Source of the DNA: Cyanobacteria bacterium M_DeepCast_100m_m1_067
Lineage (GTDB): Bacteria; Cyanobacteriota; Cyanobacteriia; PCC-6307; Cyanobiaceae
DNA: 32,203 nucleotides
Reading direction: 5' to 3'
Assembly (NCBI GenBank): GCA_016882385.1
Contig: VGQC01000008.1
Location: 1 to 32,203 of the forward strand
Positions 1 to 8,637 of the stretch are shown in pieces. Each line of letters starts with the position of its first letter. Within the stretch, counting starts at the first letter, position 1. The translations under genes were made by a program, and so were the position numbers. The notes beneath the pieces are model-generated. The model searched no databases. It was not told the DNA's origin and saw nothing but the letters and a program-made list of their open reading frames with translations.

Positions 1-3000
1 CCCCGTAGCGATCCACCCAGCCGGCGGCCAGCTCCACCAGGGACTCCTGGCTGCTGCAGTCGGCGGCGGCGCGGTAGGCGGCCATCTTCTCGTCGTTCTC
101 GGGGATCCAGTCGCCGGGGATGAAGGCGGTGATCGGCAGGTCGATCTGGGTGTCGTCCACCGCCGGGATGTCCTGGCCCTGGATCTCGGCCAGGGATTCC
201 TGCAGCATCTCCATGTAGAGATCGAAGCCGATGGCCTCCATCTGGCCGCTCTGCTCCACCCCCAGCAGGTTGCCCACGCCGCGGATTTCCATGTCGCGCA
301 TGGCCAGCTGATAGCCGCTGCCCAGCTGGGCGAATTCCTGAATCGCCCGCAGCCGCTGGCGCGCCGCCTCACTCAGGGAGGCATCACCGGGGTAGAACAG
401 CCAGGCATGGGCCTGGATGCCGCTGCGGCCCACCCGGCCGCGCAGCTGATACAGCTGGGCCAGGCCGAACTTGTGGGCGTCCTCGATCAGGATCGTGTTG
501 ACGCGCGGAATATCCAGGCCGCTCTCCACGATCGTGGTGCAGAGCATCAGGTCGGCTTCGCCAGCGTTGAAGGCCACCATGGCGCTCTCCAGCTCCCCCT
601 CGGCCATCTGGCCATGGGCCACCAGCAGCCGTAGGCCAGGAATCATGCTCTGCAGCTGGGCGGCTACATCGTCGATGCCCTCCACCCGGGGCACCACGTA
701 GAAGATCTGGCCGCCGCGATCGAGTTCCTGGCGGATGGCGCTGCGCACCGCTTCCTCGTCGAGGGCGGCCAGGTGGGTTTTGATCGGCCGGCGTAGGGGC
801 GGTGGCGTGGTGATCAGGCTCATCTCGCGCACGCCCGAGAGGCTCATGTAGAGGGTGCGCGGAATGGGTGTGGCGCTGAGCGTCAACACGTCGACGTCCT
901 TGCGCAGGGCCTTGATCTTTTCCTTCTGGTTCACGCCGAAGCGCTGTTCCTCATCCACCACCAGCAGGCCCAGCTGCTTGAAGCCGGTGCCCTTGGAGAG
1001 CAGTTGGTGGGTGCCCACCACCACATCCACATGGCCGCTGGCCAGCCCCTCGAGGATCACCTTGCGCTCGCCGGCGGTGCGGAAGCGGTTGAGCAGGCTC
1101 ACCTTGAGGGGATAGGGGGCGAAGCGCTCCGAGAGGGAGCGCCAGTGCTGCTGGGCCAGCACGGTGGTGGGGGCCAGCATCGCCACCTGCTTGCCGGCGG
1201 TGACGGCTTTGAAGATGGCGCGGATCGCCACCTCGGTTTTGCCGAAGCCCACATCGCCGCACACCAGCCGGTCCATGGGTTGGGGCTGCTCCATGTCGCG
1301 TTTCACATCGGCGATCGCCTTCACCTGGTCGGGGGTGGGCTCGTAGGGGAAGGAGTCCTCGAGCTCGTGTTGCCAGGGGCCATCGGCGGGGAAGGCGAAG
1401 CCCGGCGCCTGGTGGCGCTCGGCATAGAGCTTGACCAGATCCAGCGCCACCTTGCGCACGGCCTTCTGGGCCCGCTCCTTGGCCTTGGTCCAGGCCGTGC
1501 CGCCCATGCGGTTGAGCTCGGGCGGGGCGTCGCTGCTGGCGCGGTAGCGGCCGAGGCTGCCCAGCTGGTCGGCGGCGACCCGCAGCAGGCCGTCGGCGTA
1601 CTGCACCACCAGGTAGTCGCGCGATTCGCCGCTGATCGCCAGCTTTTCCAGCTTCAGAAACCGGCCGATGCCGTGGTTGCGGTGCACCACGAAGTCGCCC
1701 GGCTGCATCTTGTTGGGGTCCACCGTGCGGCTGGCGGCCTTGCGGCGCCGGCGCACATAGCCGGTGGCGGCCAGGGCGTGCTGGCCGAAGAACTCCCGAT
1801 CGGTGATCAACACCAGCTTCCAGGCCGGCAACTGCAGGCCTTCGAGCTCGGCGGTGCCCTTGGTTTTCAGCGCCACCGGCGTCCGCTGCTCCACCAGCCG
1901 GTCAATCGCCGGGAAGTCGCTGGGGTTGGGCACGAAGCGGGTGATGCAGTCGTGCTCCTCCAGCAGGGCCACCGCCCGGCTGGGCTGGGCCGAGAGCAGC
2001 CACACCGTGGCCTTCTCGGCCACAAAGCCCTTCACCAGCCCCGCCAGCTTGCCGAAGGCGTTCGGGTAGGCCGGCACCGAGCGGGAGGCCAGATCGAGAC
2101 TGTTGGGGTGGTTGTCGGTTTCGTGCAGCTCGGCCAGATCGAAGCCGCCGAAGGCCGCCGCCTGCTCCAGGGCCTCGCTGGGCGGGCGGTGCAGCAGAGG
2201 GGGCAGCAGGGCCAGCTCCTGGCACACCTCGCTGTGGTGTTCCACCACATGGTCGAACCACTGCTGGCCGTGGGAGAGGCAATGGCGCCGCTCGTCCACG
2301 GCGATCAGGGTGTGGGCGGGCAGGTAATCGAGCAGGGTGGCCGGCTGCTGCCAGGCCAGCCCCATCAGCCGCCGCAGGCCCTCGGGGGTGCCGCCCTCCA
2401 GCAGCTGGTCGCTGGCCTCGGCGCTCAGCAATTGATCCAGTCCATCGGGCATCGCCTCGCGCAGGGCATCGGCGATCAGGGGGCCGTAGCCGGTGGGGGT
2501 GAGGCGAACCACCTCAACGGCATCGAGGGAGCGTTGGGAGGCGGGATCAAATTCCCGCAGCTTCTCCAGCTCCTCGCCAAAGAACTCAAGCCGCACCGGC
2601 AGCTCGGCGCTCACCGGGAACACGTCGACAATGTCGCCGCGGCGGCTCCAGCAGCCCTCCTGCTCGATCGTGGGCACCCGCTCGTAGCCCAGGCGCGTCA
2701 GCGTGGTGGCCAGCTCTTCGAGATCCACTGTGTCGCCTTTGCGCAAGCTCAGGCACTGGGCCTGCAGGGCCTTCGGCGGCGGGAGGTGGGGCTGCAGGGC
2801 CCGCTCGGTGGCCACGATCGCGAGGCGCTGGCCGCCATCCAGCAACTCCCCCAGCACCTGCAGCTGGCCCCAGGTGATCTCGCTGGTGGGATCGAAGGGC
2901 TCGTAAGGGCTGGCCTCGCTGGTGGGATAGAGCTGGCAGCTGGGCCAGCCCATCAGCTCCAGCAGCGCCGCCCAGCGCCCCGCTTCTTCCAGGGTAGGCA

Positions 3001-3172
3001 CGATCACCAGCAGGGGAGCGCCGGCGGCGCCTGCCAGCGCTGAGCTGATCAGGGCTCTGGCCCCCCGGCCGGCGCCACTCAGCCGCAGGCGCTCGGACCG
3101 CTTGCTGCGCTCCAGCACCTCCCCGGTGAGGGACGCCTGCTGCAGTTGACGCACCAGGGCGGAGAGGGGCAT
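1..3172 (-). CDS. mfd: Transcription-repair coupling factor Mfd (C-terminus cut by window edge)
   Basis: Mfd is an ATP-driven DNA translocase that removes RNA polymerase stalled at lesions and recruits UvrA for nucleotide excision repair. The minus-strand frame is open from an ATG at 3172 to the window edge, giving 1057 codons of an expected 1150-1200. The N-terminal UvrB-like module is followed by the helicase core, with Walker A GDVGFGKT at residues 639-646 and the DEEQ box at 740-743. The last visible residues ([11 protein letters not shown]) match the start of the C-terminal UvrA-binding domain of the family. It is divergent from the HExxH protein gene across a 73-bp gap. No frameshift was seen. 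Family assignment is firm; only the last roughly 100 residues are missing. Confidence 0.96.
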   Translation of the reverse strand, partial: MPLSALVRQLQQASLTGEVLERSKRSERLRLSGAGRGARALISSALAGAAGAPLLVIVPTLEEAGRWAALLELMGWPSCQLYPTSEASPYEPFDPTSEITWGQLQVLGELLDGGQRLAIVATERALQPHLPPPKALQAQCLSLRKGDTVDLEELATTLTRLGYERVPTIEQEGCWSRRGDIVDVFPVSAELPVRLEFFGEELEKLREFDPASQRSLDAVEVVRLTPTGYGPLIADALREAMPDGLDQLLSAEASDQLLEGGTPEGLRRLMGLAWQQPATLLDYLPAHTLIAVDERRHCLSHGQQWFDHVVEHHSEVCQELALLPPLLHRPPSEALEQAAAFGGFDLAELHETDNHPNSLDLASRSVPAYPNAFGKLAGLVKGFVAEKATVWLLSAQPSRAVALLEEHDCITRFVPNPSDFPAIDRLVEQRTPVALKTKGTAELEGLQLPAWKLVLITDREFFGQHALAATGYVRRRRKAASRTVDPNKMQPGDFVVHRNHGIGRFLKLEKLAISGESRDYLVVQYADGLLRVAADQLGSLGRYRASSDAPPELNRMGGTAWTKAKERAQKAVRKVALDLVKLYAERHQAPGFAFPADGPWQHELEDSFPYEPTPDQVKAIADVKRDMEQPQPMDRLVCGDVGFGKTEVAIRAIFKAVTAGKQVAMLAPTTVLAQQHWRSLSERFAPYPLKVSLLNRFRTAGERKVILEGLASGHVDVVVGTHQLLSKGTGFKQLGLLVVDEEQRFGVNQKEKIKALRKDVDVLTLSATPIPRTLYMSLSGVREMSLITTPPPLRRPIKTHLAALDEEAVRSAIRQELDRGGQIFYVVPRVEGIDDVAAQLQSMIPGLRLLVAHGQMAEGELESAMVAFNAGEADLMLCTTIVESGLDIPRVNTILIEDAHKFGLAQLYQLRGRVGRSGIQAHAWLFYPGDASLSEAARQRLRAIQEFAQLGSGYQLAMRDMEIRGVGNLLGVEQSGQMEAIGFDLYMEMLQESLAEIQGQDIPAVDDTQIDLPITAFIPGDWIPENDEKMAAYRAAADCSSQESLVELAAGWVDRYG

Positions 3173-3245
3173 GGAGGCGCGGGAGGCATGAAGCTCCGAT
3201 CTTCGCAACTGGCCTCAGACTGGTGCGGACCGTCCGACTGCCCTG

Positions 3246-3998
3246 GTGCGTTCCCGCTGCCCGTCCCGCTTGGATCACCGCCTCGGACGGGGGGCTCTGT
3301 TCGTGCTCAGTGGGGTGCTGGGGTTGCTGGGTGCCGCTTGTGCGTCCCTGCCGGTGAGCCCTGCGTCCCAAGCCACGTCACCTCCCCCGCTCGCTCCTGC
3401 CCAGCCCGCTACCCCGTCGCCGGCGTTGGAGCCGTCTCTGCTGCAGCAATTGGCGGTGGCCGATCGGCAGTGGATCCCCAGGGCCGAAACCCTCCCCAAT
3501 GGCGCGATTCGCTACCACTACCGACGACGCGCTGATCAACCGCCGCTCTCGGTGGCTGAGCTGCGCGCCCTGATCGCCAATCCCCCCAGCTTTGGAGCGG
3601 AGCGTCTGGCGATTGCTCAATTGCTGACGGTGTTGGCGGCGGCGGGGGTGCGCCTGGAGCTCACCGAGCCGCGCAAGCTGGGGGCAGCGGGTGAATGGGA
3701 TCCCCAGGAGCGCACGGTGCGGATCCAGCCCCGGGTGGTGGAGAAGGGCAGTGCGGAATTCGCCACGGTGCTCAACCATGAGGCCATTCATGTGGCCCAG
3801 AGCTGCCGCAACCGAGGGGTGCGCTCCAGTCCGCGTCTGCTGGGTTTGCCCACCGTCTTGCCAGACCACCTGGCGGGGGTGCTCAACGAACCGGTGTACC
3901 GCCAGGCCTCGGCCCACGAACAGCAGCTCGAGCGGGAGGCTTTTGCCAATCAGGCTCGATCGGGTCTGGGGGCCCAATTGGTGCGCCAGCACTGTTAA
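3246..3998 (+). CDS. Exported protein with HExxH metallopeptidase-like motif
   Basis: A 250-residue protein read from a GTG start. An N-terminal basic stretch and hydrophobic segment (about residues 14-32) end in LGAACAS, which reads as a signal peptide or an imperfect lipobox. A Pro/Ala/Ser-rich linker follows to about residue 65. The C-terminal half carries HEAIH at 178-182, a match to the zinc-binding HExxH signature, with acidic residues in LEREAF (228-233) as a possible third ligand. I infer an envelope-located metal-dependent peptidase or an inactive relative. I do not recognise a named family. The gene is divergent from mfd and convergent with the next gene, sharing the 4-bp TTAA in which both genes terminate. 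The exact start and lipidation are uncertain. Confidence 0.8.
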   Translation: MRSRCPSRLDHRLGRGALFVLSGVLGLLGAACASLPVSPASQATSPPPLAPAQPATPSPALEPSLLQQLAVADRQWIPRAETLPNGAIRYHYRRRADQPPLSVAELRALIANPPSFGAERLAIAQLLTVLAAAGVRLELTEPRKLGAAGEWDPQERTVRIQPRVVEKGSAEFATVLNHEAIHVAQSCRNRGVRSSPRLLGLPTVLPDHLAGVLNEPVYRQASAHEQQLEREAFANQARSGLGAQLVRQHC

Positions 3999-4759
3999 GG
4001 GTTCGGCCCGGCCAGCCATTCACTCTCCAGCAGCATGTTGAACTGCAGCAACTGGGCGTCGCTGAGCTGCTGCCGGCTGGTGAGGGAGAAGTGCTGCTCG
4101 AGGAAGGCGCGGCCCCGGCCAGGATCCCACTGCAGTTGGCCCAGCAGTGCGTCGCACTGGCTGAGCAGCTCTCGGCGCCGCAGCGGCGCCGGGGCGGTGG
4201 CGGGATCCGTGCCCGGTGCAAATCCCTCCAGGGCTTGGAGGTAGGCCAGCAGATCGCCGTAGCTGGTGAGTCGATTGCGGTTGGGGTGCTTGAACACCCG
4301 CTCCAGGTAGATCGCCTCCTGGTCGCGGTCCCAGCCGAGACGTTGCAGCTCCAGATCCAGCCGAGCCAGTTCGCTGCTCCAGTCCTCCGGATCGGCAGGG
4401 GGTTCCTCGGGGGCCTGGGCCGCTGGCGGGCTCGGGTGCTCTTGGTGTGGCGGCGGGCTTGCGGTGAGTCGGGGCTCGGACGCGACTTGGGGTTGGGACT
4501 CGGCTGGGGGCTCTGGCGCGCGCTGCAGCTGGGGGCTGGGCGCTGGCTTGCTGGGCGGCGCTGATGGGGCTTTGGGGGTGAGGCGGGCCGCCAGGCGTTG
4601 GCGCGCCCTGTCTTCGGCTTCCTCCGCCGTGGCGGCTTCCCCAAGGGCGCCGTCAACGAGTAGGCCGCCGCGCCGCGCCTGTACCAGCACCACCCGGCTG
4701 CCGCTGTCGGCATGCACCAGTTGGATCTCCAGCTGTGAATCCTCCAGCGGCCGGGTCAA
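3995..4759 (-). CDS. Conserved-looking protein of unknown function
   Basis: A 254-residue soluble protein read from a TTG start; an internal GTG at 4717 would give a version 14 residues shorter. Residues 1-55 look like a small beta-rich domain with an AEEAEDRARQRLAARL helix. Residues 56-120 are a low-complexity Pro/Ala/Glu linker. The rest is helical, rich in Leu, Trp and charged residues, and includes LERVFKHPNRNRLTSYGDLL. No catalytic motif, signal peptide or membrane segment is evident, and I do not recognise the family. The stop codon overlaps that of the convergent HExxH gene. The start is divergent from terC with a 43-bp gap. Confidence 0.75.
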   Translation of the reverse strand: MTRPLEDSQLEIQLVHADSGSRVVLVQARRGGLLVDGALGEAATAEEAEDRARQRLAARLTPKAPSAPPSKPAPSPQLQRAPEPPAESQPQVASEPRLTASPPPHQEHPSPPAAQAPEEPPADPEDWSSELARLDLELQRLGWDRDQEAIYLERVFKHPNRNRLTSYGDLLAYLQALEGFAPGTDPATAPAPLRRRELLSQCDALLGQLQWDPGRGRAFLEQHFSLTSRQQLSDAQLLQFNMLLESEWLAGPNP

Positions 4760-4802
4760 GGTGTCTTTCTAGACTCCACACCATCCTGACCCGCTGCAGC
4801 GC

Positions 4803-5567
4803 ATGGAAGCGGAGTCGATCCAGTCCCTCACTCCCCTGCTCGACCAGGCCGATCAGTGGAAAGAGGTGCTGCTGCTGCTGCCCCTGCTGGTGGCGCTCGA
4901 GGCCGTGCTCTCCGCCGACAACGCCATTGCCCTGGCGGCCATCGCCCGCGGCCTCGAGGATCCGGCGCGCCAGCGCCAGGCTCTCAACCTGGGCCTGGCG
5001 CTGGCGCTGGTGTTACGGCTCGTTCTGATCGTGGCGGCCCAGTGGGTGTTGAACTTCTGGCCGCTGCAATTGCTGGCGGCGGGGTACCTGCTGTGGCTCT
5101 GCGGCCGACACCTGCAGCTGGTGTGGTCGGAGTCCGGCGATGGGGGTGCGGCCAGCGATGAGGCCGAAGCTTCCGGAGGATCAACCCATCCCGGCTCACT
5201 CCACCACGCCGGTCTCGGCTCGATTGTGGCCACCCTGGCCCTCACCGACCTGGCCTTCTCCCTCGACAGCGTGGCAGCGGCGGTCGCCGTGAGCGATCGT
5301 TTGCTGCTGGTGATGGCGGGTGGCGTGATCGGGGTGATCGCCCTGCGGCTGACCGCCGAGCTCTTCATCCGCTGGCTGGAGGTGTATCGGCACCTCGAGA
5401 CCGCCGGCTACTTGGCGGTGGGGCTGGTGGGGATTCGGCTGCTGCTTCGGCTTGGCCTGCCCCAGGCGGTGCCGCCGGAGTGGGTGCTGCTGCTTGTGGT
5501 GGCGGCGCTCTTCGTCTGGGGCTTCTCAGCGCGCAACGCTCCGCTGGAAACACCGCCCGAGCCATGA
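4803..5567 (+). CDS. TerC/Alx-family integral membrane protein
   Basis: A 254-residue hydrophobic protein with about seven membrane segments. Two TerC signatures with intramembrane aspartates are present: LEAVLSADNAIALAAI (32-47, D39) and ALTDLAFSLDSVAAAVAV (146-163, D149 and D155). TerC/Alx proteins are linked to metal-ion handling (Mn2+ export in some bacteria, tellurite resistance) and in chloroplasts to thylakoid biogenesis. A polar loop of about 30 residues with acidic and histidine residues (108-136) separates the two halves. The stop overlaps the next start as ATGA, so translational coupling is likely. The substrate cannot be read from sequence; Mn2+ is an inference from the family. 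Confidence 0.9.
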   Translation: MEAESIQSLTPLLDQADQWKEVLLLLPLLVALEAVLSADNAIALAAIARGLEDPARQRQALNLGLALALVLRLVLIVAAQWVLNFWPLQLLAAGYLLWLCGRHLQLVWSESGDGGAASDEAEASGGSTHPGSLHHAGLGSIVATLALTDLAFSLDSVAAAVAVSDRLLLVMAGGVIGVIALRLTAELFIRWLEVYRHLETAGYLAVGLVGIRLLLRLGLPQAVPPEWVLLLVVAALFVWGFSARNAPLETPPEP

Positions 5568-5929
5568 GGGTGGAGCTGCGCCAGATCGGCAGCGACCAGC
5601 TGCTCGATGCCCTGGAGGTGGCCGAGCTCGGTGAGGTGCCTCAGCCCGGCCGCTGGCTGGAGGCGGCGGGCCGCAGTTTTCTGGTGCTGCAGCGCCGCCA
5701 CCGCTACCAGCTGCGCAATGGCCGCTATGAACTCGCCTCCGTGGCGCTCCAGGTGAAGGCCCAGCAACGGCCCGCCGACGCCCGCTGGTGGCAGAACCAA
5801 TGGGTGATCGGCGATCCCAGCTGCCGTTTCAACGCCCGCAGCCCCCTGCTGCGCTGCGCCGTGCTGCCCGATGGCCCCTGCGAGCGCTGCAGCCATTTCG
5901 CCGTGGCGGGAGCTGCCGGCCATGGCTGA
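5564..5929 (+). CDS. DUF6464-like cyanobacterial protein with four-cysteine C-terminus
   Basis: A 121-residue protein. The start is the ATG at 5564, which overlaps the terC stop. The C-terminal part reads IGDPSCRFNARSPLLRCAV then GPCERCSHF, a pattern I associate with the cyanobacterial DUF6464 family. Cysteines at 87, 98, 106 and 109 could bind a metal. Residues 1-80 are basic and Arg/Gln-rich with a WW pair at 75-76. No function is known to me. It sits between terC and the RibK-like gene, overlapping both (4 and 8 bp), so the three are probably co-translated. A longer in-frame reading starting inside terC is less likely. Confidence 0.82.
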   Translation: MRVELRQIGSDQLLDALEVAELGEVPQPGRWLEAAGRSFLVLQRRHRYQLRNGRYELASVALQVKAQQRPADARWWQNQWVIGDPSCRFNARSPLLRCAVLPDGPCERCSHFAVAGAAGHG

Positions 5930-6605
5930 ACAAGAGCAGCCGGCCTGGATCACGGGCTGCCTGATCCGGGGGTATGGCGTCGCCTCGGGGCGCGATCCCG
6001 CCTCCCCCTACCCGGCCGGCACCATCAGCCTGCAGCGCCCCCTGTTTGCCCAACGGGGCCTGGATCTGTCCGACTGTTTCGCTGGCACCCTCAACCTGTG
6101 CTTGGCTCCGTTGGAGCTGCGGAGTGAGCACCCCGACCACTGCTTTGAGCACATCCTTTGGACCGACCGCCATCCAGCGGAGACCTTTCGCTTCTGGCGG
6201 GTGCTGGTGCGGTGCGGTGCTTCCCCACCCCTGAGGGGCTGGATCTATCAGCCCGATCCGCAGACCAAACAACGCCATGGGCAGCCGCCCCAGGTGGTGG
6301 AAGTGCTGGCGCCGCCGCTGGAGGGGATTGCGCCCGGTGTGGAGATCGCCCTCGGGGTAGACCCAAATCGGCTCTGGACCATCCATGGCACCCGGCTGCG
6401 GGCGCGCTTGCTGGAGTTTTTCAAATTTCGGGTGTTGGCGGCCCAGGACGCCTTCTTCCGCGACTGGCGCGATTCCCCCAGCGGCGCTGTGGATCCGGCC
6501 CGTCTGCGGCTGTGGCTCCAGGGGGCCTGGCCCGAGGCGCTGGCCCTTTCCGACAGGGATCTGCTGGCCACTTGCGATCAGGCCTGGCAGCTCTATGGCC
6601 CCTGA
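5922..6605 (+). CDS. Unknown protein resembling CTP-dependent riboflavin kinase (DUF120) fold, with C-terminal extension
   Basis: A 227-residue protein. The ATG at 5922 overlaps the preceding stop by 8 bp; an in-frame GTG-type start further upstream lies inside that gene. Residues 11-60 contain a glycine-rich stretch ([15 protein letters not shown]) leading to FAGTLNLCL, and GTLNL (55-59) is the hallmark of the archaeal CTP-dependent riboflavin kinase family. Later, [23 protein letters not shown] (124-146) aligns by eye with the family's EIIEIIAP...GD.I.I ending. Residues 150-227 form a helical, Trp-rich extension absent from the archaeal enzyme. The gene is certain. The fold assignment is my inference, and riboflavin kinase activity is not implied since bacteria normally use RibF. 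Confidence 0.85.
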   Translation: MAEQEQPAWITGCLIRGYGVASGRDPASPYPAGTISLQRPLFAQRGLDLSDCFAGTLNLCLAPLELRSEHPDHCFEHILWTDRHPAETFRFWRVLVRCGASPPLRGWIYQPDPQTKQRHGQPPQVVEVLAPPLEGIAPGVEIALGVDPNRLWTIHGTRLRARLLEFFKFRVLAAQDAFFRDWRDSPSGAVDPARLRLWLQGAWPEALALSDRDLLATCDQAWQLYGP

Positions 6606-6636
6606 CGGGGTTGCAGGCCGACGCCCAGGCCCCCCC

Positions 6637-6642
6637 TAGGGT
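6637..6642 (+). promoter_or_regulatory. Candidate -10 element (TAGGGT) upstream of the DEAD-box helicase
   Basis: TAGGGT lies 73 bp upstream of the helicase ATG in the only sizeable gap of this plus-strand run. It fits the TAnnnT form of a -10 box. No convincing -35 hexamer is at the usual spacing; the nearest TTG-type hexamer (TTGCAG at 6611) is 20 bp away. Confidence 0.3.
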
Positions 6643-6715
6643 GGAGAACCCCGCAAAGCCGGCGATCCGTCAATCCCCTCCCCGATCCCGCAGCGCAACG
6701 GCTGTTTCCGGTTCA

Positions 6716-8083
6716 ATGGCCGTCTCCAGTTTCACAGCCGTTGCCAGTCACCCGGAGGCTGAAGGCCCCGCGCAGGCTGCTGCTGATTCAGCATCCAGCG
6801 CGGCGTTGGTCGACTTTGCCTCCTTCGGACTGGGTGAGCCGATCCTCAAGGCGGTGACCGAAAAGGGCTACACCAAGCCGTCGCCGATCCAGGGCCAGTG
6901 CATTCCAGCCGTGTTGGCGGGCCACGACGTGATGGCTGCCGCCCAGACCGGCACTGGCAAAACCGCGGGCTTCACCCTGCCGATGCTGGAGCGGCTGCGC
7001 CATGGCCCCCATGCGCGCGGTGGGGTGGTGCGTTCGCTGGTGCTCACCCCCACCCGAGAGCTGGCGGCCCAGGTGGCGGAGAGCGTGCGGGCCTACGGCC
7101 GCTACCTCGATCTGCGCAGCGACGTTGTGTTCGGCGGCGTGAAGGTCAACCCCCAGATCAGTCGGCTACAGAAGGGCACCGACGTGTTGGTGGCCACCCC
7201 GGGCCGCCTGATGGACCTCTACCAGCAGCGGGCCCTGCGACTCGATCGGGTTGAGATCCTGGTGCTCGATGAGGCGGATCGGATGCTCGATATGGGCTTC
7301 ATCCGTGACATCCAGAAAATCCTGGCGCTGCTGCCGCCCAAGCGCCAGAACCTGCTGTTTTCAGCCACCTTTTCCGGCGATATCCGGCGCCTGGCTACCG
7401 GACTGCTCCACAATCCGGTGCAGCTTCAGGCCACCCCGGAAAACCGCACGGCCCCCACGGTGGAGCACCTGCTGCATCCCTGCGACATGGATCGCAAGCC
7501 GGATCTGCTCAGTCACCTGATCCGCAGCAACGATTGGCAGCAGGTGCTGGTGTTTTCCCGCACCAAGCACGGCGCCAACCGGATGGCCGAGCGGCTCAGC
7601 CGCGAAGGCATGTCGGCGGCCGCCATCCACGGCAACAAGAGCCAGGGGGCACGGACCCGGGCCCTGGCCGACTTCAAGGCCGGCTCCCTGCGGGTGCTGG
7701 TGGCCACCGACCTGGCCGCCCGGGGCATCGACATCCACCAGCTGCCCCACGTGGTGAATCTGGATCTGCCCAACCAGGCCGAGGACTATGTGCACCGCAT
7801 CGGCCGCACCGGTCGGGCCGGCCACAACGGCCACGCCATTTCTCTGGTGGCGGCCGAAGAGAGTGAGCTGCTGCGTGCCATCGAGCGCATGATCGGCACC
7901 CGCCTGCCGCGTCAGGAGGTGCCCGGCTTCGAACCCAAGGTGCTCTCCGCTCCACCTCTCGATCTCAGTGGCGGCCGGGGGCGCGGTGGACGCCGCCCCT
8001 CCTCCTCCCGCCCCGCCGCCTCCCCCCAGGGGGCCCGCCGCGAGGGCCGTCGCAGTCCGCGTGCACCCGGCTCGCGTCGCTGA
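6716..8083 (+). CDS. DEAD-box ATP-dependent RNA helicase (RhlE-like)
   Basis: A 455-residue protein with the full helicase motif set: Q motif GYTKPSPIQ (51-59), Walker [10 protein letters not shown] (75-83), PTREL (112-116), TPGR (161-164), DEAD (185-188), SAT (216-218), the [15 protein letters not shown] region (307-321), [10 protein letters not shown] (330-339) and [10 protein letters not shown] (360-369). The C-terminal tail (from about 418) is Arg/Gly/Ser/Pro-rich and basic, suited to RNA binding. It probably remodels structured RNA in ribosome assembly or mRNA turnover, as cyanobacterial cold- and redox-linked DEAD-box proteins do. The start is the ATG at 6716; a much longer open frame upstream overlaps the previous gene and is not used. 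Confidence 0.95.
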   Translation: MAVSSFTAVASHPEAEGPAQAAADSASSAALVDFASFGLGEPILKAVTEKGYTKPSPIQGQCIPAVLAGHDVMAAAQTGTGKTAGFTLPMLERLRHGPHARGGVVRSLVLTPTRELAAQVAESVRAYGRYLDLRSDVVFGGVKVNPQISRLQKGTDVLVATPGRLMDLYQQRALRLDRVEILVLDEADRMLDMGFIRDIQKILALLPPKRQNLLFSATFSGDIRRLATGLLHNPVQLQATPENRTAPTVEHLLHPCDMDRKPDLLSHLIRSNDWQQVLVFSRTKHGANRMAERLSREGMSAAAIHGNKSQGARTRALADFKAGSLRVLVATDLAARGIDIHQLPHVVNLDLPNQAEDYVHRIGRTGRAGHNGHAISLVAAEESELLRAIERMIGTRLPRQEVPGFEPKVLSAPPLDLSGGRGRGGRRPSSSRPAASPQGARREGRRSPRAPGSRR

Positions 8084-8113
8084 ACGGCAGCAGTCGCGCT
8101 GAATGGCAGCAAT
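8078..8113 (+). repeat. Imperfect 17-bp direct repeat, period 19
   Basis: CGCTGAACGGCAGCAGT (8078-8094) is followed by CGCTGAATGGCAGCAAT (8097-8113), with 15 of 17 positions matching. The first copy contains the helicase stop codon. The second contains both candidate ATG starts (8103 and 8112) of the next gene. Confidence 0.7.
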
Positions 8114-8354
8114 GGACACACCGGTTGCCGGTGGTCTCGGCTCGGATGGTGTGGTTGAGACGTTTGACATGCCCTACGAGCCCGGATCCCCAGAGTGCCG
8201 CGTGCTGATCGATTGCAAAGGGCAGATTGAGGCGATGCTTTTGGCCCTTGGGCGCATCGACAACAGCCAGCACATCCGCGACCAGCTGGTGTCGGTGCAC
8301 AACCAGCTGGAGGGCCTCCATGCGCTGTATCGCAAGGAGATTGGCTTGGGTTGA
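8103..8354 (+). CDS. Small protein of unknown function (83 aa)
   Basis: An 83-residue reading frame 19 bp after the helicase. ATG codons at 8103 and 8112 are both possible starts. The first 28 residues look disordered. From about residue 30 (ECRVLIDCKGQIEAMLL) the sequence suggests two amphipathic helices rich in Leu, Ile, His and Gln, with cysteines at about 32 and 38. It has no membrane segment and no motif I recognise. The natural residue composition and placement support a real gene, but this was not confirmed by homology. It converges on the next small gene with only 6 bp between the stops. Confidence 0.6.
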   Translation: MAAMDTPVAGGLGSDGVVETFDMPYEPGSPECRVLIDCKGQIEAMLLALGRIDNSQHIRDQLVSVHNQLEGLHALYRKEIGLG

Positions 8355-8360
8355 TTGCGA

Positions 8361-8546
8361 TCAGCTGGCCTGTGTGATTCGCTCCATCGCCAGGCACTGA
8401 CAGGTGGCGTAAGCACTGGCCAGCGTGGCGACCCTGCGGCGCTGCTGGGGTTGTTGTTCGTGGCTGACCACGTAGCGACCTGACGTCTCCCGGTAGATCA
8501 GGCAGCCCTGGCCTGTTTCACCGACATAGGACAGCTCGCTTCCCAT
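8361..8546 (-). CDS. Small protein of unknown function (61 aa)
   Basis: A 61-residue frame from an ATG at 8546, preceded on the minus strand by GAGG four bases before the start, a plausible if close ribosome-binding site. The first half (SYVGETGQGCLIYRETSGRY) reads as a short beta-strand unit. The second half is helical with ATCQCLAMERI near the end. There is no membrane segment and I do not recognise the family. It is the last gene of the long minus-strand block, 91 bp downstream of fmt. Confidence 0.55.
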   Translation of the reverse strand: MGSELSYVGETGQGCLIYRETSGRYVVSHEQQPQQRRRVATLASAYATCQCLAMERITQAS

Positions 8547-8637
8547 GGATCCTCAGCAATGACTCCACCCTCTGTAGCCACCGTGGCGGGGCAGGAAAAG
8601 TGTGCGAGCCCTAACAACACAGAACGTAAGCCGCCCG

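Noticed and set aside
1004..3043. A 679-codon open frame on the plus strand opposite mfd
   Set aside because: It is rich in Gly, Ala, His, Gln and Leu with no recognisable motif, as expected for the antisense shadow of a GC-rich gene. The minus strand encodes clear Mfd motifs throughout.
3226..3236. CGGACCGTCCG palindrome in the mfd/HExxH-gene divergent gap
   Set aside because: Five-base arms in GC-rich DNA are expected often by chance, and no promoter element is placed around it.
6158..6715. A helicase start 186 codons further upstream
   Set aside because: It would overlap most of the RibK-like gene in another frame and encodes shadow-like sequence; helicase similarity begins after the ATG at 6716.
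8352..8363. TGATTGCGATCA palindrome as a bidirectional terminator
   Set aside because: The stem is only 4 bp with no T tract on either side; it simply joins two opposed stop codons.
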